A stretch of DNA of 64,000 nucleotides from contig NZ_CP108106.1 in assembly GCF_041435195.1 (NCBI RefSeq), positions 7,825,001 through 7,889,000 of the forward strand. The letters are read 5' to 3'. This document shows, piece after piece, positions 42,663 to 51,264 of the stretch. Both the position numbers and the translations under genes were made by a program. The notes under the pieces are model-generated. The model worked only from the letters and a program-made list of their open reading frames with translations, searched no databases and was not told the DNA's origin. The stretch is from Streptomyces sp. NBC_00224. GTDB taxonomy: Bacteria; Actinomycetota; Actinomycetes; Streptomycetales; Streptomycetaceae. The stretch's first letter is position 1; each line of letters begins with the position of its first letter.

Positions 42663-43390
42663 GGCTGCGGGCCGGGGCGGGCCGGGCGCTTCGAGGATGG
42701 CGGAAGTACGCCGTCGCCGTGGTCGTCCTGGCCGGGCTGAGCGTGGCCGGCGACCGGGCCGCGGCCGCCTGGACGGAACACCGTACGGCCGACGCGTTCC
42801 AGAAGGCCCAGGGGCTCAAGGCCGCGCCGCACGTGGAGGTGCACGGCTTTCCCGTACTGACCCAGCTGGCCGGGGGCACGCTCGACCGCGTCGACATCGA
42901 AGCCTCCGACATCCCCGCGGGCCGCGACGGCGGCAGGCTCCCGATCACCACGCTGAACGTCGAGCTCGACCGCCTGCGCCGCTCCTCGGACGCCACCGAG
43001 GCCCACGCCGCCTCCGCCAAGGCCACCGCCTTCGTCTCCTACCAGGACCTGTCCGCCGCGCTCGGCGTCGAGATCGGCTACAGCCAGGACAGTACGAAGT
43101 CCGAGCCGCGCGTCGCCGCCACCGCGAGCCTGCCGCTGGTCGGCAAGGCCACGGCCAGCGCGCGGGTCGACGTGGCGGGCGACCACGCGCTCGCCTTCCG
43201 GTCCGTGAAGGTGGGCGACGACCTGCCGAAGGCGGTGCGGACGATCGTCACCGGCATGCTGGAGCGCGAGCTGAAGCTCGACGGCATCCCGGACGGTCTG
43301 GCGCTCAAGTCCCTCACCACGACTCCCGACGGACTCACCGCGACGCTCTCCGGCGAGGACGTCACCTTCCGCACCGACGACCGCGCCTGA
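42656..43390 (+). CDS. DUF2993 (LmeA-like) phospholipid-binding protein
   Basis: 244 residues from an ATG inside the TetR 3' end (GAGGG ribosome site). An N-terminal hydrophobic helix (about 18-38) is a signal or anchor. The rest is a DUF2993 domain with HVEVHGFPVLTQLAGGTLDRVDIEASDI, the family hallmark. The mycobacterial relative LmeA binds phospholipid and supports lipoglycan maturation. Here a lipid-binding envelope role is inferred. Confidence 0.85.
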   Translation: MLRLRAGAGRALRGWRKYAVAVVVLAGLSVAGDRAAAAWTEHRTADAFQKAQGLKAAPHVEVHGFPVLTQLAGGTLDRVDIEASDIPAGRDGGRLPITTLNVELDRLRRSSDATEAHAASAKATAFVSYQDLSAALGVEIGYSQDSTKSEPRVAATASLPLVGKATASARVDVAGDHALAFRSVKVGDDLPKAVRTIVTGMLERELKLDGIPDGLALKSLTTTPDGLTATLSGEDVTFRTDDRA

Positions 43391-43533
43391 GCCTCCGCCG
43401 GGCAGGTGCGACAACGGGTTTCGCGGCCGCCGACCGCCTCGACCGGGCGCCGGACGTGATACGCAGACCTCACCACTCGTCGAGGTCACGGAACTTCGCC
43501 GGCCGGTCACAGGAACAGACGGGGAGCGAGCCC

Positions 43534-44217
43534 ATGCCCATCAAGGTGATCCTCTTCGGCGCGACCGGCATGGTCGGCCAGGGCGTGCTGCGGGAGTGCC
43601 TGCGCGACGACAGGGTCGAGAGCGTCCTCGCCGTGGGGCGCACCCCGCTCGGCGTCGAGCACCCGAAACTGCGCGAACTCGTCCATCCCGACCTGGCGGC
43701 CCTGATGAGCCTGCCCGCCACCCGGGCCCAACTCACGGGATACGACGCCTGCTTCTTCTGCCTGGGCGTCTCCTCGGCGGGCATGGACGAGGAGACCTAC
43801 CGCCGCATCACCCACGACCTCACCCTCACGGCCGCCCGCGCCCTGTCCTCCTGGAACCCGGGCTCCACCTTCGTCTACGTCTCCGGCCAGGGCACCGACA
43901 GCACCGAGCAGGGCCGGATCAAGTGGGCCCGGATCAAGGGCAGGACGGAGAACGACCTGCTGGCGCTGGACCTGGACGCGTACATGTTCCGCCCCGGATA
44001 CATCCAGCCCCTGCACGGAATCACCTCGAAGACCCGCCTCTACCGGGCCGCGTACGTGGTCACGAAGCCGCTCTACCCCGTCCTGAGGCGCCTGGCCCCG
44101 AACCACGTCACCACGACGGAGCAACTGGGCCGAGCGATGGTCGCGGTCGCGACGGAGGGCGCCCGCGTGCATGTCCTGGAAACCGAGGACATCAACGGGA
44201 CGGCGTCCCGCCTTTGA
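43534..44217 (+). CDS. NAD(P)-dependent SDR/epimerase-like protein
   Basis: 227 residues from ATG behind GGGGAG. The Rossmann loop GATGMVG sits at residues 9-15. The sequence continues in the small atypical SDR style (FFCLGVSSAG, YVSGQGTDSTEQGRIKWARIKGRTE, where Lys of the usual YxxxK is shifted). Relatives include HTATIP2/TIP30-like proteins. Substrate unknown. It is convergent with the GH16 gene, 7 bp apart. Confidence 0.85.
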   Translation: MPIKVILFGATGMVGQGVLRECLRDDRVESVLAVGRTPLGVEHPKLRELVHPDLAALMSLPATRAQLTGYDACFFCLGVSSAGMDEETYRRITHDLTLTAARALSSWNPGSTFVYVSGQGTDSTEQGRIKWARIKGRTENDLLALDLDAYMFRPGYIQPLHGITSKTRLYRAAYVVTKPLYPVLRRLAPNHVTTTEQLGRAMVAVATEGARVHVLETEDINGTASRL

Positions 44218-44224
44218 CGGGACG

Positions 44225-44896
44225 TCAGTGCCCGCCGCGGTACACCCGCAGCGCGGGGACCTCGAACGACATCTCCGACACCTCCGGGTCGGGTGCCGGG
44301 TGGAAGCGGCCCGCGCTGACCGAGAGGTTGACGATGAGGTGGGCGTGCCAGCGGCGGTCCACTCCGCGGTGGTCGGCGAAGACGTGGGTGCCGTTCACCC
44401 ACCAGGTGACCGAGCGGGCGCCGAACTCGACCCGCAGGTCGAGGAGGCCGCCGGGGGTGACGGACGGGTCGCGGTAGGAGTGGTGGGCGCCCCGGACGTG
44501 GTTGGTCAGTTCCAGGAGGCCGGGGTTGTCGGGGTGGTACTCGAACACGTCGACCTCCTGACCGCCGTCCCGCCAGGTCCAGATCGCCGGCCAGGATCCG
44601 GTGGCGTGCGGCAGCCGGACCCGGGCCTCCAGGACGTCGCCCGCGCGCACCATGAAGTCCTCGTCGCTGCCCTCGGTGGTCAGCAGGCCCGTGCTCCACG
44701 TGCCCTCGGGGCGGCGCCTCGCCCAGAACGTGCCGGTGCGGCTGTACGCGGCGTCGGGGACCAGGTGGTCGAGCTTGTCGTCGCCGGGATTGACCGGACC
44801 GCCGTCCGGATACGCCCAGGAGCGGCCCGCGACCCACTGCGCGGGGGAGGTGAAGTCGGCCGTGAGGACGGGGAGCCGCGGGGCCTCGGTGAGCAC
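44225..44896 (-). CDS. Glycoside hydrolase family 16-like protein
   Basis: 223 residues from a GTG behind AGGG; an in-frame GTG lies two codons upstream and an ATG fifteen codons upstream. The GH16 catalytic motif ExDxxE is present as EVDVFE, preceded by GSWPAIWTW, the standard substrate-cleft sequence. GH16 enzymes hydrolyse beta-1,3 or beta-1,3-1,4 glucans and galactans. No signal peptide is visible from this start, which is unusual for an enzyme acting on polysaccharides; a different start would not restore one. Confidence 0.85.
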   Translation of the reverse strand: MLTEAPRLPVLTADFTSPAQWVAGRSWAYPDGGPVNPGDDKLDHLVPDAAYSRTGTFWARRRPEGTWSTGLLTTEGSDEDFMVRAGDVLEARVRLPHATGSWPAIWTWRDGGQEVDVFEYHPDNPGLLELTNHVRGAHHSYRDPSVTPGGLLDLRVEFGARSVTWWVNGTHVFADHRGVDRRWHAHLIVNLSVSAGRFHPAPDPEVSEMSFEVPALRVYRGGH

Positions 44897-45172
44897 GGAC
44901 ACACCCTGGCACAGGTGCGGGGCCCACCGTCGGCGCCTCACCCGGCCCCTCGCCGCCTCCTCCGCGTCACCGCGCCGCTTCTCCCCGTACCCCGAAAGTA
45001 AGCTTTACGTACGCAAATATCTGTGGCGGCAGGTTCGGGGCGGGTTGAGTGATTTTTCCTTGGGGGATCGGGGATTCCCGGGGGTGCGGCTGGGAAGGTC
45101 GGCATTTGCTGTACGGGACGGCCACACCGTGCTACGGTTGATCCAGTTGCAGTTGTGGTTCCCAAAGACTTC
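44897..45172. other. Intergenic region upstream of GH16 and cold-shock genes
   Basis: No gene is seen. An A+T-richer stretch (about 44995-45030, including TACGTA) probably holds the leftward GH16 promoter. TACGGT at 45133-45138 may be the -10 of the cold-shock gene, giving it a leader of about 160 nt. Confidence 0.35.
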
Positions 45173-45206
45173 AAGTGCCTGGGCGGGTATCTTCCGTCGG
45201 GCACTT
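45173..45206 (+). promoter_or_regulatory. Hairpin with T-rich tail in the cold-shock leader
   Basis: AAGTGCC (45173-45179) pairs with GGCACTT (45200-45206), with additional pairing inside (CGG/CCG). It is followed at once by TTTGTATTT. The shape resembles an intrinsic terminator placed 100 nt before the coding start. Premature termination or cold-responsive folding is possible. Confidence 0.45.
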
Positions 45207-45306
45207 TTGTATTTCCGGTGCGGTTATCCGGACGGGGCAATCATCACGGCGACGCCGGGGTTCACACAGTGTGAATCCCAGGGCAATGCCCCGAAGGAGA
45301 TATGAC

Positions 45307-45510
45307 ATGGCTACTGGCACCGTGAAGTGGTTCAACTCGGAAAAGGGCTTCGGCTTCATCGAGCAGGAGGGTGGCGGCCCGGACGTGTTCGCCCACTACT
45401 CGAACATCGCCACCCAGGGCTTCCGTGAGCTTCAGGAAGGCCAGAAGGTGACCTTCGACGTCACGCAGGGCCAGAAGGGCCCCCAGGCGGAGAACATCGT
45501 CCCCGCCTGA
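45307..45510 (+). CDS. CspA-family cold-shock protein
   Basis: 67 residues from ATG behind AAGGAG. The OB-fold RNA-binding motifs are intact: RNP1 KGFGFIE and RNP2 VFAHY. These proteins melt RNA structure and act as transcription antiterminators and translation helpers. The long structured leader and the DEAD-box helicase next downstream make this an RNA-remodelling locus. A strong terminator follows, so the two genes are separate transcripts at least partly. Confidence 0.97.
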   Translation: MATGTVKWFNSEKGFGFIEQEGGGPDVFAHYSNIATQGFRELQEGQKVTFDVTQGQKGPQAENIVPA

Positions 45511-45535
45511 CGTCGCTGAAGCGCAAGTATGACGC

Positions 45536-45570
45536 AGCTGGGGCCCGCACCTTGTGTACGGGCCCCAGCT
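45536..45570 (+). terminator. Terminator of the cold-shock gene
   Basis: Perfect arms AGCTGGGGCCCG and CGGGCCCCAGCT with an 11-nt loop, 26 bp after the stop codon. Bases 45571-45826 beyond it hold no recognised gene. Confidence 0.8.
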
Positions 45571-45826
45571 CGTTGCTGTCTCCGGGCATGCGCCCCTCGC
45601 GGGGTGCGTGCCCGCCGCGCCGTGGACGGCACTCCAAGGCGTGCATGACACCGGGTACCGCCGCCGCGCGCACCACCGCCCCACCGGGATCATCCCCTCG
45701 GGCCGGCGCCCGGCAGGTATTCCGAGGCCCGGCAACGGCCCGCAGCGTCGCGGCCGACCCGGGCTCGTCTTCGTCTTTTCTTTCGGCTCGTTCTTGCGAT
45801 TCCCCGGCAGTCATTTCCGCCGCGAA

Positions 45827-45853
45827 TTCCTCGATACGTGCCATATCGAGGAA
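45827..45853 (+). promoter_or_regulatory. Hairpin sequestering the helicase ribosome site
   Basis: TTCCTCGATA (45827-45836) pairs perfectly with TATCGAGGAA (45844-45853) over a 7-nt loop. The second arm contains most of the GAGGAAGG Shine-Dalgarno, which sits 7 bases before the ATG. In the folded RNA the ribosome site is hidden. This is the layout of RNA thermometers and other translational switches. Confidence 0.65.
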
Positions 45854-45861
45854 GGTTCTGT

Positions 45862-47385
45862 ATGAACCGATCAGCTCGCACGAATGACCGCTCGTTCGGC
45901 GCCCGCAAGAGCTCCGGCTCCGGCGGCGCCCGCTACCGCGCGCAGGCCCAGGCCCAGGCGCAGGGCCGCTCCGGCGGCCGCACCCGGCGCCCCTCCGCCC
46001 TGCAGGGCGAGTTCGCGCTCCCCACCACGCTCACCCCGGCACTGCCCGCCGCCGAGGCCTTCGCCGATCTGGACATGCCCGCCCCCCTGCTCGCGGCCCT
46101 CGCCGCCGAGGGCGTGACGGTGCCGTTCCCGATCCAGGCGGCCACCCTGCCGAACTCCCTCGCCGGCCGTGACGTACTGGGCCGGGGCCGCACCGGCTCG
46201 GGCAAGACCCTCGCCTTCGGCCTCGCACTCCTGGCCCGTACGGCGGGCAAGCGCGCCGACTCCAAGCAGCCGCTGGCCCTGATCCTGGTCCCCACCCGCG
46301 AGCTGGCCCAGCAGGTCACCGACGCGCTCACCCCGTACGCCCGGTCGCTGAGGCTGCGCCTCGCCACCGTCGTCGGCGGGATGTCGATCGGACGGCAGGC
46401 CGGGGCGCTGCGCTCGGGCGCCGAGGTCGTCGTGGCGACGCCCGGCCGCCTCAAGGACCTCGTCGAGCGCCGCGACTGCCGCCTCGACCGGGTGGACATC
46501 ACCGTCCTGGACGAGGCCGACCAGATGGCCGACATGGGCTTCATGCCGCAGGTCACCGAGCTGCTCGACCTGGTGCGCCCGGGCGGGCAGCGGATGCTGT
46601 TCTCGGCCACCCTGGACCGCAACGTGGACCTGTTGGTGCGCCAGTACCTGACCGACCCGGTGGTCCACTCCGTCGACCCGTCGGCGGCCGCGGTCACCAC
46701 GATGGAACACCACCTGCTGCACGTGCACGGCGCCGACAAGTACGCCACCGCCACGGAGATCGCCGCCCGCGAGGGCCGGGTGATCATGTTCCTGGACACC
46801 AAGCACGCCGTCGACCAGTTCACCAAGCACCTGATGAGCAGTGGTGTACGTGCGGCCGCGCTGCACGGCGGCAAGTCGCAGCCGCAGCGCACGCGCACCC
46901 TGGCCCAGTTCAAGGACGGGCACGTCACCACGCTGGTGGCGACCAACGTCGCGGCGCGGGGCATCCACGTCGACGACCTCGACCTGGTCGTCAACGTCGA
47001 TCCGCCCGCCGACCACAAGGACTACCTGCACCGCGGCGGCCGCACCGCCCGTGCCGGTGAGTCCGGCAGCGTCGTCACGCTGGTGACGCCCAACCAGCGC
47101 CGCGATATGACCCGGCTGATGGCGGATGCGGGCATCCGGCCGCAGATCACCCAGGTCCGCTCCGGCGAGGCCGAGCTGAACCGCATCACCGGCGCGCAGA
47201 CCCCGTCGGGCGTCCCGATCGGCAACGCGCCGGCGGCCGAGCGCCCCAAGCGCGGCGGGGCCCCGTTCCGGGGCATCGGCACCACGCCGGGCCGGCCCGG
47301 CCGCTCCGGCGGCAGCCGCCGGACCACCGAGGCCCAGCAGCTCGCCGAGGCGCGCAAGGCGGCACGCGTACGCCGCTCGGCATAA
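45862..47385 (+). CDS. DEAD-box RNA helicase (RhlE-like)
   Basis: 507 residues from ATG behind GAGGAAGG. An Arg/Gly/Ala-Gln-rich head is followed by the helicase core: motif I GRTGSGKT, Ia PTRELAQQ, II DEAD, III SAT and VI HRGGRTARAG. The basic Arg/Gly tail should aid RNA binding. The order and spacing fit RhlE/CsdA-type enzymes that unwind structured RNA, often in the cold. Next to a CspA gene, this suggests a cold-adaptation pair. Confidence 0.93.
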   Translation: MNRSARTNDRSFGARKSSGSGGARYRAQAQAQAQGRSGGRTRRPSALQGEFALPTTLTPALPAAEAFADLDMPAPLLAALAAEGVTVPFPIQAATLPNSLAGRDVLGRGRTGSGKTLAFGLALLARTAGKRADSKQPLALILVPTRELAQQVTDALTPYARSLRLRLATVVGGMSIGRQAGALRSGAEVVVATPGRLKDLVERRDCRLDRVDITVLDEADQMADMGFMPQVTELLDLVRPGGQRMLFSATLDRNVDLLVRQYLTDPVVHSVDPSAAAVTTMEHHLLHVHGADKYATATEIAAREGRVIMFLDTKHAVDQFTKHLMSSGVRAAALHGGKSQPQRTRTLAQFKDGHVTTLVATNVAARGIHVDDLDLVVNVDPPADHKDYLHRGGRTARAGESGSVVTLVTPNQRRDMTRLMADAGIRPQITQVRSGEAELNRITGAQTPSGVPIGNAPAAERPKRGGAPFRGIGTTPGRPGRSGGSRRTTEAQQLAEARKAARVRRSA

Positions 47386-47391
47386 AACGGT

Positions 47392-47421
47392 GCGCCGCCC
47401 GGCCTCGGGGCCGGGCGGCGC
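47392..47421. terminator. Terminator between helicase and GntR genes
   Basis: Perfect arms GCGCCGCCCGGCC and GGCCGGGCGGCGC with a 4-nt loop, placed between the convergent stops. Confidence 0.8.
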
Positions 47422-47832
47422 TCAGTGTGCGGGGGTGTGCGTCGGCGTCGCCGCCGGGAAGGTTTCGGTGAGCAGGGCGTCGAACAGCGTCGTGACGTCG
47501 TGTTCGCTCAGGCCCTCCGCCCGCGCCTCGCGCAGCCACTCGCCGAGCCGGGTGCGCAGCGGTGACTCCGGAGCGGTCTGCGGGGTGGCCAGCGAGCGGG
47601 TGATGAACGTCCCCGCACCCTGGCGCACTTCGACCAGCCCGGAGCGCTCCAGCTCCCGGTAGGCCTTGAGGGTGGTGTTGGGGTTGACCTTCGTGGTGGC
47701 GGCCACCTGGGCCGCCGTCGGCAGTTTGTCGCCCTCGGCCAGCGCCCCCATGCGCAGTGCCTGCTCCACCTGGTGGACGATCTGGAGGTAGGCGGGCATG
47801 CCGTTGCGGCGGTCCACACGGAACGCGACCAT
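47422..47832 (-). CDS. GntR regulator, YtrA-like
   Basis: 136 residues from MVAFRVDRRNG behind AAGGAGG; upstream frame sequence is dismissed. A short GntR winged helix (about 8-75; LPTAAQVAATTKVNPNTTLKAYRELERSGLVEVRQGAGTF) carries only a brief helical tail. That is the YtrA subfamily layout, whose members control linked ABC transporters. The two ABC genes lie just upstream on the same strand with a large palindrome at their promoter. Confidence 0.9.
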   Translation of the reverse strand: MVAFRVDRRNGMPAYLQIVHQVEQALRMGALAEGDKLPTAAQVAATTKVNPNTTLKAYRELERSGLVEVRQGAGTFITRSLATPQTAPESPLRTRLGEWLREARAEGLSEHDVTTLFDALLTETFPAATPTHTPAH

Positions 47833-47952
47833 CGCACCTGCCTCCTTCGCGTCGTGGGTGTCTGGTGGGTGTGAGCCCCGGGCTTCAACACCCGGGTGCT
47901 CCACCCTTCGTACGGTGGCGTACAGCCTATGCCCGGTGGTTTCTCGCTCCGG

Positions 47953-47968
47953 GCCGGACAGGCCCTAG
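47953..47968 (-). repeat. Solo copy of the dispersed 16-bp repeat
   Basis: On the minus strand this reads CTAGGGCCTGTCCGGC, identical to the MITE terminus. Its TAG is the stop codon of the ABC permease gene. No second terminus or element interior is nearby. Confidence 0.75.
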
Positions 47969-48951
47969 AACGCCTGGCGGCGGGTCCGCCACACGGCCAG
48001 CGCGAGCAGGGCCGCGGTCGCCACGGCCAGCAGAGCGGCCGCGGTCCACTGCAGGGTGGCCATCTGGTCGTAACCGAAGTAGTCCCACACCGAGTTGACG
48101 ATGCCCTTCCGGGCGCGGCAGGCGTCGGTGTCGGCGTCGCTGACGCAGGTGCTCCACCCGTAGAGCTTGCCGGAGGCGGTGCCGATCCACTGGTCCACCT
48201 GGACCGAGCCGTTGAGCACCGCCGGGTGGTCGCCGTCCAAGGGGAACGCGACCCGGCGGGGTGTGGCGAGGTGCGGCTTGAGGTAGTCGAAGACCACCGT
48301 GAAGGCGAACGCGCCGAAGAAGGTGAGCGTCATCGCGGTCACCGCACGGCGCACCAGCGCGCCGATGACGACGCCGAGCGAGGTGATGAACAGCGCCTGG
48401 GTGAGCAGTACGGGGCCCGTGGTGTCGAAGATCGACGCTTCGGTCCAGTCGGTGGAGACGAACGGCCGGGCGGCGTGCCAGTACCAGGTCAGCAGCGTGC
48501 CGAGGATCGCGGTGGTCACCGCGACGAGCACCACGGCGAAGCCGAGCTTCCACAGCAGCCAGCGCGTCCGGGGCACCGACTGGGTGGTGACCAGCCGCGC
48601 AGTGCCGTTCTCCTGGTCCGAGGAGAGGAGCGGGGCGCCGAGGAAGATGCCGAAGAGCAGCGGGAGATACCCCACGTACCTCGCGATGTCGGTGAACTTC
48701 TTCTCCAGCCGCAGGCGCAGGGCGCCGTCGATCTCCTCGCCGGAGGTGGCGGGCCAGCCGGCGGCGTGTGCGTCGTCCAGCAGGACTCCGCGCTGGTAGA
48801 TGATCCAGGCCGAGCCGAGGACGATGGCCGCCGCGCTGGCGAAGAGGACGGCCCGGTGCTGGCGTGTCACGAGCCAGAGCAGTCCGCGCACCCTCCGGGG
48901 CTTGGTGCGGACCGGCTCGTCGGCGACGGCGGGGCGGGTGAGCGTGCTCAT
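47965..48951 (-). CDS. ABC-2 type transporter permease
   Basis: 328 residues with about six hydrophobic segments and a cytoplasmic basic N-terminus, typical of ABC2-membrane permeases. Helix 1 begins near residue 35, and a large external loop follows helix 1. Its start overlaps the stop of the ATPase gene by 4 bp (ATGA). The exported compound is unknown; YtrA-type systems often answer cell-envelope antibiotics. The TAG stop lies within the dispersed repeat. Confidence 0.88.
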   Translation of the reverse strand: MSTLTRPAVADEPVRTKPRRVRGLLWLVTRQHRAVLFASAAAIVLGSAWIIYQRGVLLDDAHAAGWPATSGEEIDGALRLRLEKKFTDIARYVGYLPLLFGIFLGAPLLSSDQENGTARLVTTQSVPRTRWLLWKLGFAVVLVAVTTAILGTLLTWYWHAARPFVSTDWTEASIFDTTGPVLLTQALFITSLGVVIGALVRRAVTAMTLTFFGAFAFTVVFDYLKPHLATPRRVAFPLDGDHPAVLNGSVQVDQWIGTASGKLYGWSTCVSDADTDACRARKGIVNSVWDYFGYDQMATLQWTAAALLAVATAALLALAVWRTRRQAF

Positions 48952-49892
48952 ACGGCGTACTCCTCTTGGTGGCCGGGAGCGGCGGCCGGGGAAAGCAGCG
49001 CGGGCGCCTCGGGGTTGCGGAGGTAGGCGAGCAGCACTTCTTCCATGCTGGGCTCGGCGAGCTGCCAGTCGCCGGTCAGCGGGCCCTCGGTGCGCACCAT
49101 CGCGGTGAACTGCCGTCCAGCGGTGCGGGATTCGATGACCGTGTGGGTGCTCAGCTCGGCGGGCAGGCCCTGGTCCGTGGCGACCCCGGTGACCAGGGTG
49201 TGCATCGGCACCAGCTCGTCGGTCTCACCGGCCATCCGGACCCGGCCGTCGGCGAGGACAAGGAGGTAGTCGCACATGTGCTCAAGCTCGCTGAGCATAT
49301 GGGAGGACATCAGGACCGTGGTGCCGCGCTCGACGGCCTCGGACATTAGCAGCGAGCTCAGCTCGTCGCGGGCGACCGGGTCGAGATCGGCCATCGGCTC
49401 GTCCAGGAGCAGCAGATCGGGCCGCTTGCCGAAGGCGAGCGCGAAGGCCACGCGGGTGCGCTGGCCGCCGGAGAGGCTGCCGATCCGGGCGTCCATCGGG
49501 ATCCGCCCGGCGCGCACGATGCGCTCGGCCGCCGCCTGGTCCCAGCCCGGGTTGAGCTCCTGGCCCAGGCGCAGCGACTCGGCCACGGTGAACCGCTTGA
49601 ACAGCGGCTTGTCCTGGGCGAGATACGCGTACCGGGGCAGGGCGGCGGGTGAGTCGGCCGGGGTGCCGAAGATCCGCAGCTCCCCGGCGCTCGGCTCGAC
49701 GAGCCGGGTCGCCAGGTTCAGCAGGGTGCTCTTTCCGGCGCCGTTGGGTCCCACGAGGCCGCAGATGCGCCCGGCCGGAATCCGGAAGGTGCAGTCCCGC
49801 AGGGCCCAGCCCCGACGGTATTTCCTTCCCAGCCCACGTGCTTCCAGGGCCCACCGGGTGTCGGCCGCGCCAGGAGCGGTCATATCGCGCAT
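48948..49892 (-). CDS. ABC transporter ATP-binding protein
   Basis: 314 residues; ATG at a GGGGGGAGG site, with another in-frame ATG three codons later. Walker A is GPNGAGKS, the signature is LSGGQ and Walker B is LLLLDEP, followed by SSH. A C-terminal extension of about 90 residues is usual for ABC-2 exporters. The gene is first in the ATPase-permease-GntR operon and its promoter is overlapped by a 34-bp dyad. Confidence 0.92.
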   Translation of the reverse strand: MRDMTAPGAADTRWALEARGLGRKYRRGWALRDCTFRIPAGRICGLVGPNGAGKSTLLNLATRLVEPSAGELRIFGTPADSPAALPRYAYLAQDKPLFKRFTVAESLRLGQELNPGWDQAAAERIVRAGRIPMDARIGSLSGGQRTRVAFALAFGKRPDLLLLDEPMADLDPVARDELSSLLMSEAVERGTTVLMSSHMLSELEHMCDYLLVLADGRVRMAGETDELVPMHTLVTGVATDQGLPAELSTHTVIESRTAGRQFTAMVRTEGPLTGDWQLAEPSMEEVLLAYLRNPEAPALLSPAAAPGHQEEYAV

Positions 49893-49907
49893 GCGCCTCC
49901 CCCCTTT

Positions 49908-49941
49908 CCATGATTCCACTAGTTGACTAGTGGAATCATGG
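49908..49941. promoter_or_regulatory. 34-bp dyad, YtrA-type operator candidate
   Basis: CCATGATTCCACTAGT and its exact complement are separated by 2 bp: 16-bp perfect arms. The dyad covers the predicted -10 and start point of the ABC operon, the ideal place for GntR repression. Confidence 0.75.
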
Positions 49942-49964
49942 TGTCCGCGACGAGGACCTGTCAA
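49935..49964 (-). promoter_or_regulatory. Predicted promoter of the ABC/GntR operon
   Basis: On the minus strand TTGACA (49964-49959) is consensus -35 and CATGAT (49940-49935) is the -10, with an 18-bp spacer. The -10 lies inside the dyad. Confidence 0.6.
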
Positions 49965-49989
49965 ACGCGTGCGGACAGCGGGGGCCGGA

Positions 49990-51036
49990 TCACCCGGCGG
50001 CCGCCCGGGTCGCCTCCCACAGCTCGCGGGTGAGGGCGGCCGCCGGTATGGCCCGGGCGAGGCGGAAGCGGCTGCCCGCCCACAGATGGAGCCGGTCCGC
50101 GTCCCCGGCCTTGGCCGCGGCGGCGCGCAGCCCCTTGGTGAGGTGGTGCACCTGCGGATACGCGCTGGGGGCGCTCGCCTCGTGCGCGTCGATGAACCGG
50201 TTGCGCAGGCCCCGCGCGGGCCGTCCGGAGAACGCGCGGGTGACCACGGTCTGGTCGAAGCGCGGGTCGACGAGGGCGTCCTGGTGCGTCCGCGAGGCCC
50301 CCGACTCGTGGGTGCGCAGATATACGGTGCCGAGCTGCGCGGCGACGGCTCCGGCCGCCAGCACGGCGGCGATGTCCTCCCCGGTGCCGAGGCCGCCCGC
50401 CGCGACCAGGGGGATGCGCACACGTTCGCGGACGGCCGCCAGCAGGTCGGGCAGCGGCAGGTCCGACGGCTCGGCCCGGGCGTCGTGGGTGGCCCGGTGG
50501 CCGCCCGCGTCAGGGCCCTGGAGGCAGAGCGCGTCCACCCCGCGGGCCTCGGCCGCCTCGGCCTCGGCGACGGTGGTGGCGGTCCCGATCAGCCGGCTGC
50601 CCGCCCGGTGCAGCGTCTCGACGACGGACGCGTCGGGCAGCCCGAAGGTGAAGGACACCACCGGTACGGGCTCGCGCACCAGGACGTCGAGCTTCTCGTC
50701 CCACCCGTCGTCGTCGCCCTCGTCGGTGGGCACCGGCAGGGTGATGCCGTACTCGGCGGCGTCGGCGAGGAGCTCCGCACGGTAGGCGGCCACCGCCTCG
50801 GCGCTCGACGGGGCCGGGGGACCCGGCACGAAGAGGTTGACCCCGAACGGGCCGCCCGTCAGCTCCCGGGTCCGGACGAGCTGCTCCCGCATGCCCTGTG
50901 CGGTGCGGTACCCGGCGGCCAGGAAGCCGAGTCCGCCCACTTCGCTCACCGCGGCGGCCAGTTCGGGGGTGGAGGCGCCGCCCGCCATCGGCGCCTGGAC
51001 GAGCGGAACGGAGAGTCGGTCGGGCTGGAACGGCAT
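49990..51036 (-). CDS. Nitronate monooxygenase (NMO class)
   Basis: 348 residues from ATG behind TGGAGG. FMN-dependent TIM barrel: N-terminal QAPMAGG, the mid-protein GPDAGGH with probable catalytic His180, and the phosphate-binding AAGGLGTG. It oxidises alkyl nitronates such as the toxin propionate-3-nitronate. Divergent from the HTH-membrane gene; the gap contains two GC hairpins (51082-51107 and 51109-51149). Confidence 0.9.
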   Translation of the reverse strand: MPFQPDRLSVPLVQAPMAGGASTPELAAAVSEVGGLGFLAAGYRTAQGMREQLVRTRELTGGPFGVNLFVPGPPAPSSAEAVAAYRAELLADAAEYGITLPVPTDEGDDDGWDEKLDVLVREPVPVVSFTFGLPDASVVETLHRAGSRLIGTATTVAEAEAAEARGVDALCLQGPDAGGHRATHDARAEPSDLPLPDLLAAVRERVRIPLVAAGGLGTGEDIAAVLAAGAVAAQLGTVYLRTHESGASRTHQDALVDPRFDQTVVTRAFSGRPARGLRNRFIDAHEASAPSAYPQVHHLTKGLRAAAAKAGDADRLHLWAGSRFRLARAIPAAALTRELWEATRAAAG

Positions 51037-51081
51037 GGTCGTCCTCCAGGGTGAGGGTTTTCTGCGTCGTCGCTCCGATCA

Positions 51082-51149
51082 TGCCCGGCCCCGGTTTTCG
51101 CCGGGCAGGGCGGGCGCCGCCGTTCGCTTTCTTCGCGGCAGCGCCCGCC
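51082..51149. other. Tandem hairpins in a divergent intergenic region
   Basis: First TGCCCGG/CCGGGCA (51082-51088 and 51101-51107), then GGCGGGCGC/GCGCCCGCC (51109-51117 and 51141-51149). They lie between divergent genes, where terminators are not expected; role unknown. Confidence 0.35.
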
Positions 51150-51264
51150 AAGGGGCGGCGGGGCGTGGCTGATTGATCCATATCGGCGGTGGTGGCGCGC
51201 GGCGTACGATCCGGCCGCCCGGCGGTCGAATCCGGCCCCGGGCCACGAGGCCGATGGGGGAGTC

